Shown here: positions 23,513 through 31,932 of the stretch, in pieces
How positions within the stretch are numbered: the stretch's first letter is position 1
Layout: the number at the start of each line of letters is the position of its first letter
Assembly: GCA_038528385.1 (NCBI GenBank)
Contig: JBCBET010000001.1
Location: forward strand, 877,630 to 941,629
DNA from: Shimia_B sp038528385
Lineage (GTDB): Bacteria > Pseudomonadota > Alphaproteobacteria > Rhodobacterales > Rhodobacteraceae
Direction of reading: 5' to 3'
DNA length: 64,000 nucleotides
The notes under the pieces: generated by a model
Database searches by the model: none
Told to the model about the DNA's origin: nothing
What the model saw: the letters and a program-made list of their open reading frames with translations, nothing else
Position numbers and translations under genes: made by a program

Positions 23513-26025
23513 GCCTCGCGCTGACCTTTGCGCGCCGCGAGCTGCGCACCGGGCTGCGCGGCTTCGGCATCTTTCTGGCCTGCCTTGCGCTCGGCGTCGC
23601 GGCCATTGCCGCGGTGGGGTCTGTGCGGGCCTCCATCGAGGCGGGGCTCGCGCGGGAGGGCTCCGCGCTCCTGGGCGGGGATGCGGAGATCGAATTCACC
23701 TACCGCTTCGCCACCGAAGAAGAGCGCGCCTGGATGGAGGAGCGCGCGCTGGCCGTCTCCGAGATCGTGGATTTCCGCTCCCTCGCCGTGGCCGAGGTGG
23801 ACGGCGTGACAGAGCGGGGCCTCACGCAGGTGAAGGCCGTCGACAGCGCCTACCCCCTCATCGGCACGGTGGAGCTTGAGCCCGCCCAGCCCCTCGACGC
23901 AGCGCTTGCAGATCAGGGCGCGGTCATGGAGCGGGTGCTGGCAGATCGCATGGGCCTCGCCGTTGGGGATACCTTCGCCCTCGGCACGCAGGATTTCACG
24001 CTTGCGGGCATCATCCTCAACGAGCCCGACAGCTCCGCCGGGGGCTTCGGCCTCGGGCCACGGACGCTCGTGCTGCGCGCCGATCTCGCCAATTCGAGCC
24101 TGCTGGAGCCGGGCACGCTCTTTTCCACGAAGTACCGCCTAGACCTGCCCGACGGCGCGGACCTCGCTGCGCTGGAGGACGAGGCCGAGGCCCGCTTTTC
24201 CGAGAGCGGCCTGCGCTGGACGGACGCGCGCAACGGCGCGCCCGGCATATCGGAATTCGTGGACCGGCTGGGCGCGTTTCTCATCCTCGTGGGCCTTTCG
24301 GGCCTCGCGGTGGGGGGCGTGGGCGTCTCCGCGGCGGTCCGCGCATATCTCGCCACGAAGACCTCCGTCATCGCCACGCTCCGCACGCTCGGCGCATCGC
24401 GGCGGGTGATCTTCCAGACCTACTTCATCCAGATCGGGATCCTGACCCTCATCGGCCTCGCCATCGGGCTCGTGCTCGGCGCCATGCTCCCACTGCTCTT
24501 CGCGCCCATCATCGAGGCCCGGCTGCCGGTGCCGGCGAGCTTCGGCATCTATCCGGGCCCGCTTCTCGAGGCGGCGGTCTATGGCCTTCTCGCCGCGCTC
24601 ATCTTCACGCTCTGGCCGCTGGCGCGCGCGGAAGAGATCCGCCCCGCCGCGCTCTTCCGCGATGCGCTTTCGAGCGGCTCGGTCCTTCCGGGTATCCGCT
24701 ACCTCCTGGCGACGGCCCTCCTCGCTGCTGCGCTCGTGGGCACGGCGGCCTTCTTCTCCGAGACGGTCTGGCTCACGCTCTGGACCGCGGGCGGCATCCT
24801 GGGTGCGCTCGTCGTGCTCGCGCTCTCGTCGATCCTGATCCGATTTGCCGCCAAGCGCATGGCGGCCACCCGCGCCGCGCGCGGGCGCACGGCGCTCCGC
24901 CTCGCGCTCGGGGCCATCGGCGGCCCGCGGGAAGAAGCGGCCTCCGTCGTCCTCTCCCTCGGGCTCGGCCTCTCAGTGCTCGCCGCCGTGGGCCAGATCG
25001 ACGGTAACTTGCGCGGCGCCATCACGGGCGAGTTGCCGGACGTGGCGCCCTCCTACTTCTTCGTCGACATCCAGAACGACCAGCTCGACGGCTTCCGCGA
25101 GCGGCTCGACAATGACCCCGAGGTGAGCCGCGTGGACAGCGCGCCCATGCTCCGCGGGATCATCACCCGCATCAACGGACAACCCGCAGCGGAGGTGGCC
25201 GGCAACCACTGGACGCTCGAGGGAGACCGCGGCGTGACCTATTCCACGGAGATCCCCGGCAACACGCGGGTGACGGAAGGCCAGTGGTGGGAGGCGGAGT
25301 ATTCAGGCCCGCCGCAGATCTCCTTCGCCGCCGAGGAAGCCGCGGAGATGGGCCTCGAGCTCGGCGACGAGATGACGATCAACATCCTCGGGCGCGACAT
25401 CACCGGCACCATCACGTCCTTCCGCGAGGTGGATTTCTCCAATGCGGGCATCGGCTTCATCCTCTCCATGAACCCGGGCGCGCTGGCCGGTGCACCGCAC
25501 ACCCACATCGCCACGGTCTACGCTAGCGAGGCGGCCGAGGCGCCGATCCTCCGCGATCTGGCAAGCCAGTACCCAAACATCACCGCCATTCGCGTGCGCG
25601 ACGCCATCGACCGCGTGGCGGACCTCCTCGGCGGGCTGGCGGCGGCCACCTCCTACGGCGCATCGGCGACCCTGCTCACGGGCTTTCTCGTTCTCATCGG
25701 GGCGGCTGCCGCGGGCCAGCGCGCGCGCACCTACGAGGCCGCGATCCTGAAGACGCTGGGTGCCTCACGCGGCGCGATCCTGCGCAGTTTCGCCTGGCGG
25801 TCCACCATTCTCGGCCTCGGGGCGGGGGTCGTGGCGCTCATCGCGGGGGCCCTCGGGGGCTGGGCGGTGAGCACGTATATCTTTGAGACCGATTACGTCC
25901 TCATCTGGGACAACGCGCTCGCCATCATCGCGGCGGGCATCGTCACGACGCTCGTCGCTGGCCTTGCATTCTCGCTCGGGCCCCTCGCCGCGCGGCCCGC
26001 GCAGGTGCTGCGGGCGCGTGAATGA
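23509..26025 (+). CDS. ybbP: FtsX-like ABC transporter permease (YbbP)
   Basis: An 838-residue permease with ten predicted helices and two large periplasmic domains. Helix 1 lies at ~15-35 (GFGIFLACLALGVAAIAAVG). FtsX cores: ~265-400 (LGAFLILVGLSGLAVGGVGVSAAVRAYLATK then TLRTLGASRRVIFQTYF, the coupling helix) and ~705-835 (TLLTGFLVLIGAAAAGQ then ILKTLGASRGAILRSFAWR). Two further helices sit at ~415-470. This two-FtsX layout is diagnostic of YbbP. It is translationally coupled to the ATPase and its stop begins the chain of overlapping mini-ORFs that leads to the next gene. Confidence 0.9.
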   Translation: MSLALTFARRELRTGLRGFGIFLACLALGVAAIAAVGSVRASIEAGLAREGSALLGGDAEIEFTYRFATEEERAWMEERALAVSEIVDFRSLAVAEVDGVTERGLTQVKAVDSAYPLIGTVELEPAQPLDAALADQGAVMERVLADRMGLAVGDTFALGTQDFTLAGIILNEPDSSAGGFGLGPRTLVLRADLANSSLLEPGTLFSTKYRLDLPDGADLAALEDEAEARFSESGLRWTDARNGAPGISEFVDRLGAFLILVGLSGLAVGGVGVSAAVRAYLATKTSVIATLRTLGASRRVIFQTYFIQIGILTLIGLAIGLVLGAMLPLLFAPIIEARLPVPASFGIYPGPLLEAAVYGLLAALIFTLWPLARAEEIRPAALFRDALSSGSVLPGIRYLLATALLAAALVGTAAFFSETVWLTLWTAGGILGALVVLALSSILIRFAAKRMAATRAARGRTALRLALGAIGGPREEAASVVLSLGLGLSVLAAVGQIDGNLRGAITGELPDVAPSYFFVDIQNDQLDGFRERLDNDPEVSRVDSAPMLRGIITRINGQPAAEVAGNHWTLEGDRGVTYSTEIPGNTRVTEGQWWEAEYSGPPQISFAAEEAAEMGLELGDEMTINILGRDITGTITSFREVDFSNAGIGFILSMNPGALAGAPHTHIATVYASEAAEAPILRDLASQYPNITAIRVRDAIDRVADLLGGLAAATSYGASATLLTGFLVLIGAAAAGQRARTYEAAILKTLGASRGAILRSFAWRSTILGLGAGVVALIAGALGGWAVSTYIFETDYVLIWDNALAIIAAGIVTTLVAGLAFSLGPLAARPAQVLRARE

Positions 26026-26054
26026 TCCCCGCATGATCCGCACATGATCCCCGC
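26022..26054 (+). repeat. Three 11-base tandem repeats forming overlapping mini-ORFs
   Basis: Units ATGATCCCCGC (26022-26032), ATGATCCGCAC (26033-26043) and ATGATCCCCGC (26044-26054). Each unit opens a four-codon reading frame (M-I-P-A or M-I-R-T) whose TGA overlaps the next ATG by the ATGA pattern. The first overlaps the ybbP stop and the last ends on the start of the gamma-glutamylcyclotransferase gene. Confidence 0.8.
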
Positions 26055-26567
26055 ATGATCGAAGTCTTCGGATACGGGTCGCTGGTCAACCGCCGCACGC
26101 AGGATTTCGGCGGCGCGCGCGTGACGCTCGCGGGCTGGCGGCGGGTCTGGGTGACGACATCAGAGCGCCCCGCGGCCTTCCTCTCCGTCGAGCCAGCGGA
26201 GGCCGAGATCGAGGGGCTGAGCTTCCCCGTGGCCCCGGCCGTCCTTCCCGCTCTCGACGAACGCGAGGCGCAGTATGACCGCCTGCCCAGGCAGGGCGGC
26301 GTGGTCTATTCGGTGCCCGCTGCAAACCAGACGCCCGGCGCCGCCCCCATCCTCCGCAGTTATCTCGACGTCGTGCTCCAGGGCTACCTTGCGGAGTTCG
26401 GCGCGGCGGGCGTGGAGCGCTTCATGGCCACCACCACCTCCTGGGAGCGGGGCATCCTCGATGACCGTGCCGCGCCGCTATACCCCCGGGCGCAGGTGCT
26501 GACGGCCGAGGAGACCGCGCATTTCGACGCGCTCGTTGCCTCAATACCGGTGGTTGAACAGACGTAG
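26055..26567 (+). CDS. Gamma-glutamylcyclotransferase-like (AIG2/GGCT) protein
   Basis: A 170-residue protein with the GGCT nucleotide-like loop FGYGSLVN at residues 5-12 and the typical WRRVW segment at 28-32. The general acid Glu may be in LDEREAQYDRL (near 74-84), which matches the family block. Some members cleave gamma-glutamyl amines or degrade glutathione; specificity here is unknown. It follows ybbP through the mini-ORF chain, so it may depend on ybbP translation. Its 3' end overlaps the MATE gene on the opposite strand by 27 bases. Confidence 0.82.
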   Translation: MIEVFGYGSLVNRRTQDFGGARVTLAGWRRVWVTTSERPAAFLSVEPAEAEIEGLSFPVAPAVLPALDEREAQYDRLPRQGGVVYSVPAANQTPGAAPILRSYLDVVLQGYLAEFGAAGVERFMATTTSWERGILDDRAAPLYPRAQVLTAEETAHFDALVASIPVVEQT

Positions 26568-27938
26568 GAGGCGCATCTGCCGCTCCACCGGCGCAGAAGT
26601 TTCCACCGCCTCGGCCCGCGCCCTACGCTGGACAAGGACCGTGAGCCCCACCGCGAGAGCGGCGAAGATCGCGCCGCCCACGGCCTGCCCGATCAGCACG
26701 CCCTCCGCCCCCGCCCAGGCCGCGCCCAGGATCACGAAGGGGATCGTGCCCGCCGTGTGACGACCCCAGTTGATCCAGGTCGAATAGAACGGGTGGCCCA
26801 GATTGTTGAACGAGGCATTCGTCACGAAGATCACCCCGTTGAAATACCACATGAGCGCCAAGGGCCCGCAGAAGAGGAAGAGCAGCTCCCGCGCCACGCC
26901 CGTGGCGGAGAAGAGATCGGCGATGGGCCCCCGCGCGATAAAGAGTAGCCCCGCCACGACGACTACCACGAGCGCGGCGAATAGGAGCCCTTCGCGCAGC
27001 GCCCGCTCCACCCGGTCGAACTGCTTGGCCCCGTAATTCTGCCCGATGATCGGCCCGATGGCCCCGGACAGGGCGAAGAGGATGCCGAAGGAGACCGGCA
27101 CGAGGCGGGAGATGATAGCCATGCCCGCCACGGCATCCTCCCCGAATTCGGCCATGGCGCGGGTGACGTAGGCCTGCCCCACGGGCGTGGCGAGCTGCGT
27201 CAGGATCGCCGGCAGGGCGATGACGGCAAGCGGGCTGAGGTCGCGCCTCATGCACGGCAGCGTGGGTCGCGCCAGTCCCTGGTGGAAAAGGATCACGGGG
27301 CGGAGCGCCACCGCCGCCAACGCCACGCGCGCAAAGACCGAGGCAATCGCCGCGCCGGTGAGCTCCAGATCAAGGCCGAAGATCAGAATAGGGTCGAGCA
27401 CCGCGTTCACCGCGCCCGCCACGATCGTGGCCATCATGGAGCGCCGCGCATCGCCATAGGCCCGCAGGATCGCGCCGCCCATCATCCCGATCATCAGGAG
27501 TGGCAGGGAGGGCACGATGATGCGTAGATAGCTCGTGGCGAGCTCGAGCGTCGCGCCCGACGCGCCCACGAGCCGCGCGAGAGCGGGGACGTTGACCCAG
27601 ACGAGCGCCGCGAACACCGCCGCAAAGAGCACGCCCCAGAGGAGCGCCGAGGTCGCCTTCTGCCGCGCGAGGTCATCCTCCCCGCCTCCGAGCGCGCGCG
27701 CCACCAGCGCACCGCAGGCGATGGCCATGCCGATCCCGAAGGAGGAGGTGAAAAAGAGGATCGCGCCCGCGTATCCGATGGCCGCGGCAAGCTCCTCCTT
27801 CCCCAGCATGGAGATGAAGAGCATGTCCACGAAATCCACGAGGAAGATCGCCATGAGGCCCACGGAGGCCGTGAACGACATCACCGAGATATGGCGAAAG
27901 AGGCTCCCCGTCAGGAACTTCGCGGAGGCCTCGGCCAT
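26541..27938 (-). CDS. MATE family efflux transporter
   Basis: A 465-residue membrane protein with twelve predicted helices in two six-helix lobes. Lobe 1 begins HISVMSFTASVGLMAIFLVDFVDMLFIS; lobe 2 begins LPAILTQLATPVGQAYVTRAM, with the family block SGAIGPIIGQNYGAKQFDRVERALREG (~285-311). MATE proteins export cationic drugs or organic acids using H+ or Na+. It lies 4 bases downstream of gltX on the same strand and is probably cotranscribed with it. Substrate unknown. Confidence 0.9.
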   Translation of the reverse strand: MAEASAKFLTGSLFRHISVMSFTASVGLMAIFLVDFVDMLFISMLGKEELAAAIGYAGAILFFTSSFGIGMAIACGALVARALGGGEDDLARQKATSALLWGVLFAAVFAALVWVNVPALARLVGASGATLELATSYLRIIVPSLPLLMIGMMGGAILRAYGDARRSMMATIVAGAVNAVLDPILIFGLDLELTGAAIASVFARVALAAVALRPVILFHQGLARPTLPCMRRDLSPLAVIALPAILTQLATPVGQAYVTRAMAEFGEDAVAGMAIISRLVPVSFGILFALSGAIGPIIGQNYGAKQFDRVERALREGLLFAALVVVVVAGLLFIARGPIADLFSATGVARELLFLFCGPLALMWYFNGVIFVTNASFNNLGHPFYSTWINWGRHTAGTIPFVILGAAWAGAEGVLIGQAVGGAIFAALAVGLTVLVQRRARAEAVETSAPVERQMRLLRLFNHRY

Positions 27939-27942
27939 GGGA

Positions 27943-29262
27943 TCACCCCTTTGCGCGGATCACCTGCATGAGCGGCAGGAACGCGGCCATGTCAGGGCCG
28001 TGGGTCTGACCTGTCAACGCTTTCCTCAGCGGCTGGAAGAGCCCCTTGCCCTTGCGGCCGGTCTTTTCCTTCACCTCTGCCGTCCAAGCGCTCCAGGTCT
28101 CCGGACCGCGCTCGTCGGGCAGGAGCGTCATGGCCTCGGCGATGAAGGCGCGGTCTTCGTCTTCGATGAGCGGTTCGGCCCCGTCGCGCAGCATGGCCCA
28201 CCAGTCTGCGAGGTCCTTGCGGGTGGTGATGTTCTCGCGGATCGCGTCCCAGAACGGCTCGGCGAGGTCCGCGGGCACCCCCGCCGCCGCGATATCGCTA
28301 GCCACCGCCGAGAACGGCTGGTCGTGGAGGTAGCGCGCCGTGAGCGGGTAGAGATCGCCCTCGTCGAATTTCGTGGGCGCGCTGCCGAATTTCGTGAGGT
28401 CGAAACCCTCTGCCAACTCCCCCAGCGACGTGCGCAACTCCACGGGGTCCGACGACCCTAGCCGCGCCATGAGCGACAGGAGCGCCGGCGGCTCCACCCC
28501 CGCTTCGCGCAGGTCGCGGAGCGCCAGGGTGCCCAACCGCTTCGACAGCGCCTCGCCCTGCGGCCCGGTGAGCAGGGAATGATGCGCGAAGGCCGGCGGC
28601 TCGTGGCCCAGCGCGCGGATCATCTGGATCTGCGTGGCCGTGTTCGTCACGTGATCGGAGCCGCGCACGACATGGGTGATGCCCATGTCGGTATCGTCGA
28701 CGACGGAGGCCAGCGTGTAGAGCACCTGCCCGTCGCCGCGGATGAGCACGGGGTCCGAGACAGAGGCCGCATCGATGGAGAGATCGCCCAGGATGCCGTC
28801 GGCCCATTCGATCCGCTCCCAGTCGAGCTTGAAGCGCCAGTGCCCGGCCCGCTCGGCGCGCAGCGCGTCCTTCTCGGCCTCGCCCAGCGTCAGCGCGGAG
28901 CGGTCATAGACCGGCGGCTTGCCCATGTTGAGCTGCTTCTTCCGCTTGAGGTCGAGCTCCGTGGGCGTCTCGAACGCCTCGTAGAGCCGCGCCATCCCGC
29001 GCATCTTGTCCGCCGCCTCGGCGTAGAGGTCGAGCCGCTTCGACTGGTATTCGATCCGGTCCCAGCCGATGCCCAGCCACTCCAGATCGCGCTGGATCGC
29101 GTCCACGAATTCCTGCTTCGACCGCTCTGGATCGGTGTCGTCGATGCGCAGGATGAACGTCCCCCCCTCGCGGCGGGCGATGAGGTAATTCATGAGCGCG
29201 GGGCGCAGGTTGCCGATATGCAGGTAGCCCGTGGGCGAGGGTGCAAAGCGCGTGGTGGTCAT
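27943..29262 (-). CDS. gltX: Glutamate--tRNA ligase
   Basis: A 439-residue class I aminoacyl-tRNA synthetase. HIGH-like motif PSPTGYLHIGNLRPAL at residues 7-22, ILRIDDTDPERSK (~38-50), the tRNA-binding block HVVRGSDHVTNTATQIQMIRALG, and the KMSKS-like EALSKRLGTLALRD near 235. Alphaproteobacteria often keep two GluRS paralogues, one of which can misacylate tRNA-Gln ahead of GatCAB; which role this one has cannot be told from sequence alone. The ATG at 29262 follows GGAGG and is preferred over a longer frame. Confidence 0.93.
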   Translation of the reverse strand: MTTTRFAPSPTGYLHIGNLRPALMNYLIARREGGTFILRIDDTDPERSKQEFVDAIQRDLEWLGIGWDRIEYQSKRLDLYAEAADKMRGMARLYEAFETPTELDLKRKKQLNMGKPPVYDRSALTLGEAEKDALRAERAGHWRFKLDWERIEWADGILGDLSIDAASVSDPVLIRGDGQVLYTLASVVDDTDMGITHVVRGSDHVTNTATQIQMIRALGHEPPAFAHHSLLTGPQGEALSKRLGTLALRDLREAGVEPPALLSLMARLGSSDPVELRTSLGELAEGFDLTKFGSAPTKFDEGDLYPLTARYLHDQPFSAVASDIAAAGVPADLAEPFWDAIRENITTRKDLADWWAMLRDGAEPLIEDEDRAFIAEAMTLLPDERGPETWSAWTAEVKEKTGRKGKGLFQPLRKALTGQTHGPDMAAFLPLMQVIRAKG

Positions 29263-29317
29263 GGCAGGGCCTCCTTGAGCGCTGCGATGTCTCACTTTGG
29301 GCAGGCGCTGTCCAGTA

Positions 29318-29746
29318 TCAGGAGGGCGTCACGGGGTACTTCTGCTGGAGGTCCTCGAGCCCCGTGCGCACGAGCTCTTCGAGCACGTCCATGTCGATAT
29401 CGGCGAGCTTCGTCACGTAGAGACAGGCCGCCCCGGTCTTGTGCTTGCCGAGCCGTGCGAGGAGCCCGCCGTAATCCTGGTAACCCGGCATGACGTAGAT
29501 CGACTGACTGGCCTTCCGGGGTGAAAACCCGGTGGCGAGCATGTCCCCCTCCCGCCCGCTCGCGTAGCGATAATGGTAGCTGCCGTAGCCGATGAGCGAG
29601 GGCCCCCACATGCGCGCCCGCCATCCGGTCACGCGGGTGAACATGGCGTGCAGCACCTCGGCGTCGGCGCGGCGGGTGGGGTGCCCCACGGCGGCGATGA
29701 AGGCCTCGGGCGAGGCGTCGGTCATCGCTGTTTTGTTATCTGCCAC
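29318..29746 (-). CDS. DUF1801 domain-containing protein
   Basis: A 142-residue YdhG-like protein starting at GTG with a strong AGAGGAG site. DUF1801 blocks: RRADAEVLHAMFTRVTGWRARMWGPSLIGYGSYHYRY (about 25-61), SPRKASQSIYVMPGY, and LGKHKTGAACLYVTKLADID. Structures of relatives show a small alpha/beta fold of unknown function; the family also occurs fused with OmdA domains, and an OmdA-type gene lies 1.6 kb away. Same strand as gltX with a 55-base gap. Confidence 0.85.
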   Translation of the reverse strand: MADNKTAMTDASPEAFIAAVGHPTRRADAEVLHAMFTRVTGWRARMWGPSLIGYGSYHYRYASGREGDMLATGFSPRKASQSIYVMPGYQDYGGLLARLGKHKTGAACLYVTKLADIDMDVLEELVRTGLEDLQQKYPVTPS

Positions 29747-29831
29747 GGGGGTCTCCTCTGCAGGGGCGCACAGGACGCGGCGGGACGCCGCACTACTTGC
29801 ACGGTACCATAGTTCAGCAAGGATCTCATCC

Positions 29832-30758
29832 ATGGCTCTTTCCCGTCGCTCCCTCCTCGCCTCCGCCGCCGCCGCGCCGCTCCTGCCGCTGGCGGTCTCC
29901 TCCGCCTCCGCCGGGGGTCACGGCGCCACGGCGCCCCAGCCCCTCGCGCGCTCCTTCGCGGTGGGCGATTTCACGGTGACGACGCTCCTTGCCGGCACCG
30001 GCATGCAGGACAATCCCCAGGGCACGTTCGGCATGAATGTAAGCGCGGAGGAATTCGCCGCCGCCTCCGAGGCCGCCTTCATCCCCGCCGACAGCTACCA
30101 GGGCTATTTCACGCCGGTCGTCGTGCAAACGGGCGCGGAGACGATCCTCTTTGACACGGGTCTTCCAGGCGACGGCGTGCCCACGGCGCTGGCGGAAATG
30201 GGCCTCGCGCCCGCCGACATCACCCACGTCGTCCTCACCCACATGCATCCAGACCATATCGGCGGCATGACGAACGACGCGGGCGAGGTCTATTCCAACG
30301 CCGCCTACATCGCGGGCCGGGTGGAGTTCGACGCCTGGAACGGCACCGACAACCGCATCGGGCAGATGATGGCCGAGAAGGTGTCGCCCTTCGCCGAGCG
30401 CATGACCTTCCTCGAGGACGGGCAGGACGTGCGCGGCGGCATCACCGCCATGGCGGCCTTCGGACACACGCCGGGCCACATGACCTACATGGTGTCCTCG
30501 GGCAACGACCAGCTGCTGATCACCGCGGACATGGCCAACCACCATGTCTGGTCGCTTGCCAATCCCGATTGGGAGGTGCGCTTCGACGGCGACAAGGAGG
30601 CCGCCGCCGCCACCCGCCGCCGCATCCTCGGCATGCTCGCCGCCGACCGCGTGCCCATGGTGGGATATCACATGCCCTTCCCCGCGGCAGGCTACGTGGA
30701 GACGGATGGCGACGGCTTCCGCTGGGTGCCCGTCACCTATCAGATGGCGCCCGCCTGA
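29832..30758 (+). CDS. MBL-fold metallo-hydrolase, Tat-exported
   Basis: A 308-residue metallo-beta-lactamase fold enzyme. The N terminus is a twin-arginine signal (LSRRSLLASAAAAPLLPLAV). Metal ligands: THMHPDHIGG (HxHxDH, ~136-145), FGHTPGHM (~212-219), and D in LLITADMANHH (~231-241); a final H is in GYHMPFPAAGY. The arrangement is like periplasmic quorum-quenching lactonases and related hydrolases, but the substrate cannot be assigned. It stands as a single gene, divergent from the DUF1801 gene and followed by a good terminator. Confidence 0.9.
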   Translation: MALSRRSLLASAAAAPLLPLAVSSASAGGHGATAPQPLARSFAVGDFTVTTLLAGTGMQDNPQGTFGMNVSAEEFAAASEAAFIPADSYQGYFTPVVVQTGAETILFDTGLPGDGVPTALAEMGLAPADITHVVLTHMHPDHIGGMTNDAGEVYSNAAYIAGRVEFDAWNGTDNRIGQMMAEKVSPFAERMTFLEDGQDVRGGITAMAAFGHTPGHMTYMVSSGNDQLLITADMANHHVWSLANPDWEVRFDGDKEAAAATRRRILGMLAADRVPMVGYHMPFPAAGYVETDGDGFRWVPVTYQMAPA

Positions 30759-30814
30759 TACCGTCCTGATCCCTGCTCACGCCCATCTGACCCTCGCCTG
30801 AGCGACGCTAAGGA

Positions 30815-30843
30815 GGGGCTCCGACCCCGGAGCCCCATTTTCC
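30815..30843 (+). terminator. Rho-independent terminator
   Basis: 9-bp stem GGGGCTCCG / CGGAGCCCC with a 4-base loop followed by ATTTTCC, about 55 bases after the MBL gene. Confidence 0.8.
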
Positions 30844-30908
30844 TTGATCCGGCGCGGTGGGACCCCTTACCCTTGCGTCAAGCTGGCACAGGCGGGGAGG
30901 AGATCACC

Positions 30909-31379
30909 ATGGGCCGCTTCATCGGATTTCTCATCACCCATGGCATCGCGCTCGCGCTGGGGGTGGCCATCGGGATCTACACGCTGCCGATCCTGACAGC
31001 GCCGCCCTCGCCCGACGCCGACACGCTGGCGGCCATGGCGGACGCGGCGATTTTCGAGGCACCGATCGCCGAGGACCTGCCAGGCAACGACCTCCTCCAC
31101 TGGGGACGCGGCACGATCAGCATCACGCCCACGCAGATCATCCACGAGGGCGAGCTCGCGCCCGGCCCCGATTACCGGGTCTACCTCGTCCCCGAATTCG
31201 TGCAGCACGAGGACGATTTCGAACGCGTGAAGACCGCGAGCCTCGAGGTGGGGCCCGTGAACACGTTCGGCGGCTTCGTGCTCGACCTGCCCGCGGGGAC
31301 GAACGCGGCGGCCTTCACGACGGTGCTCGTGTGGTGCGAGGCCTTCGGAGAGTTCATCGCCGCCGCCCTCTACCGCTGA
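30909..31379 (+). CDS. DM13 domain-containing membrane-anchored protein
   Basis: A 156-residue protein. The N-terminal segment FLITHGIALALGVAIGIYTLPIL is an uncleaved membrane anchor or signal. Residues ~55-155 form a DM13 domain: LLHWGRGTISITP, DYRVYLVPEFV, VKTASLEVGPVNTFGGFVLDLPAG, and VLVWCEAFGEFIAAAL with the conserved near-C-terminal Cys. DM13 domains are predicted redox or electron-transfer modules. ATG at 30909 begins the hydrophobic segment. Next gene starts directly after its stop. Confidence 0.85.
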   Translation: MGRFIGFLITHGIALALGVAIGIYTLPILTAPPSPDADTLAAMADAAIFEAPIAEDLPGNDLLHWGRGTISITPTQIIHEGELAPGPDYRVYLVPEFVQHEDDFERVKTASLEVGPVNTFGGFVLDLPAGTNAAAFTTVLVWCEAFGEFIAAALYR

Positions 31380-31380
31380 C

Positions 31381-31932
31381 ATGGCTGCCGGGCGGTGGGC
31401 CACCGGCATGACGTCGCTCCGCGACATCTGCCGGGACGAGAGGGTAGAGCAGGTCACGAAATGGCGCAAACGCTGCTTCATGCATGCCGGGCGAAACATC
31501 GCCATCATCGCGGCCTTTCGGGACGATTTCCGGCTGAGCTTCTTCGATGCGGCACTGCTCAAGGACCCGAATGGCGTGCTCGAGCGGCAGGGCCCGAACA
31601 CGCAGCACCCCGACATGATCCGTTTCACGACGAATGACGGCCCGCGTGCGATGGAGCCCGCGATCCGCGCCACCCTGCGGGAGGCCATGGCCTATGCCGA
31701 GCAGGGGCTGAGGCCGCCGAAGACCACCGCGCGGTTCGAGATGCCCGCGGAATTGACGGCCGCGCTCGCCGCGGATCCTGCACTGGCGGCGGCCTTTCGC
31801 GCGCTCACCCCCGGGCGGCAACGCAGCTACGTCATCAACCTCTCGGGCACCAAGAAACCGGAGACGCGGATGGCGCGCATCGCGGGCTTCCGGTCAAAGA
31901 TCATGGCCGGCAAAGGCGCGCTCGACCGCTAG
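31381..31932 (+). CDS. YdeI/OmpD-associated (OmdA) family protein
   Basis: A 183-residue protein with two parts: an N-terminal DUF1801-like region (VTKWRKRCFMHAGRNIAIIAAFRDDFRLSFFDAALL, ~27-62) and a C-terminal OmdA domain (MPAELTAALAADPALAAAFRALTPGRQRSYVINLSGTKKPETRMARIAGFRSKI, ~121-174). The AFxALTPGRQRxY block is diagnostic. Function unknown; relatives respond to envelope or metal stress in some bacteria. It starts two bases after the DM13 stop and its end overlaps nadE tail to tail by 4 bases. Confidence 0.85.
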   Translation: MAAGRWATGMTSLRDICRDERVEQVTKWRKRCFMHAGRNIAIIAAFRDDFRLSFFDAALLKDPNGVLERQGPNTQHPDMIRFTTNDGPRAMEPAIRATLREAMAYAEQGLRPPKTTARFEMPAELTAALAADPALAAAFRALTPGRQRSYVINLSGTKKPETRMARIAGFRSKIMAGKGALDR

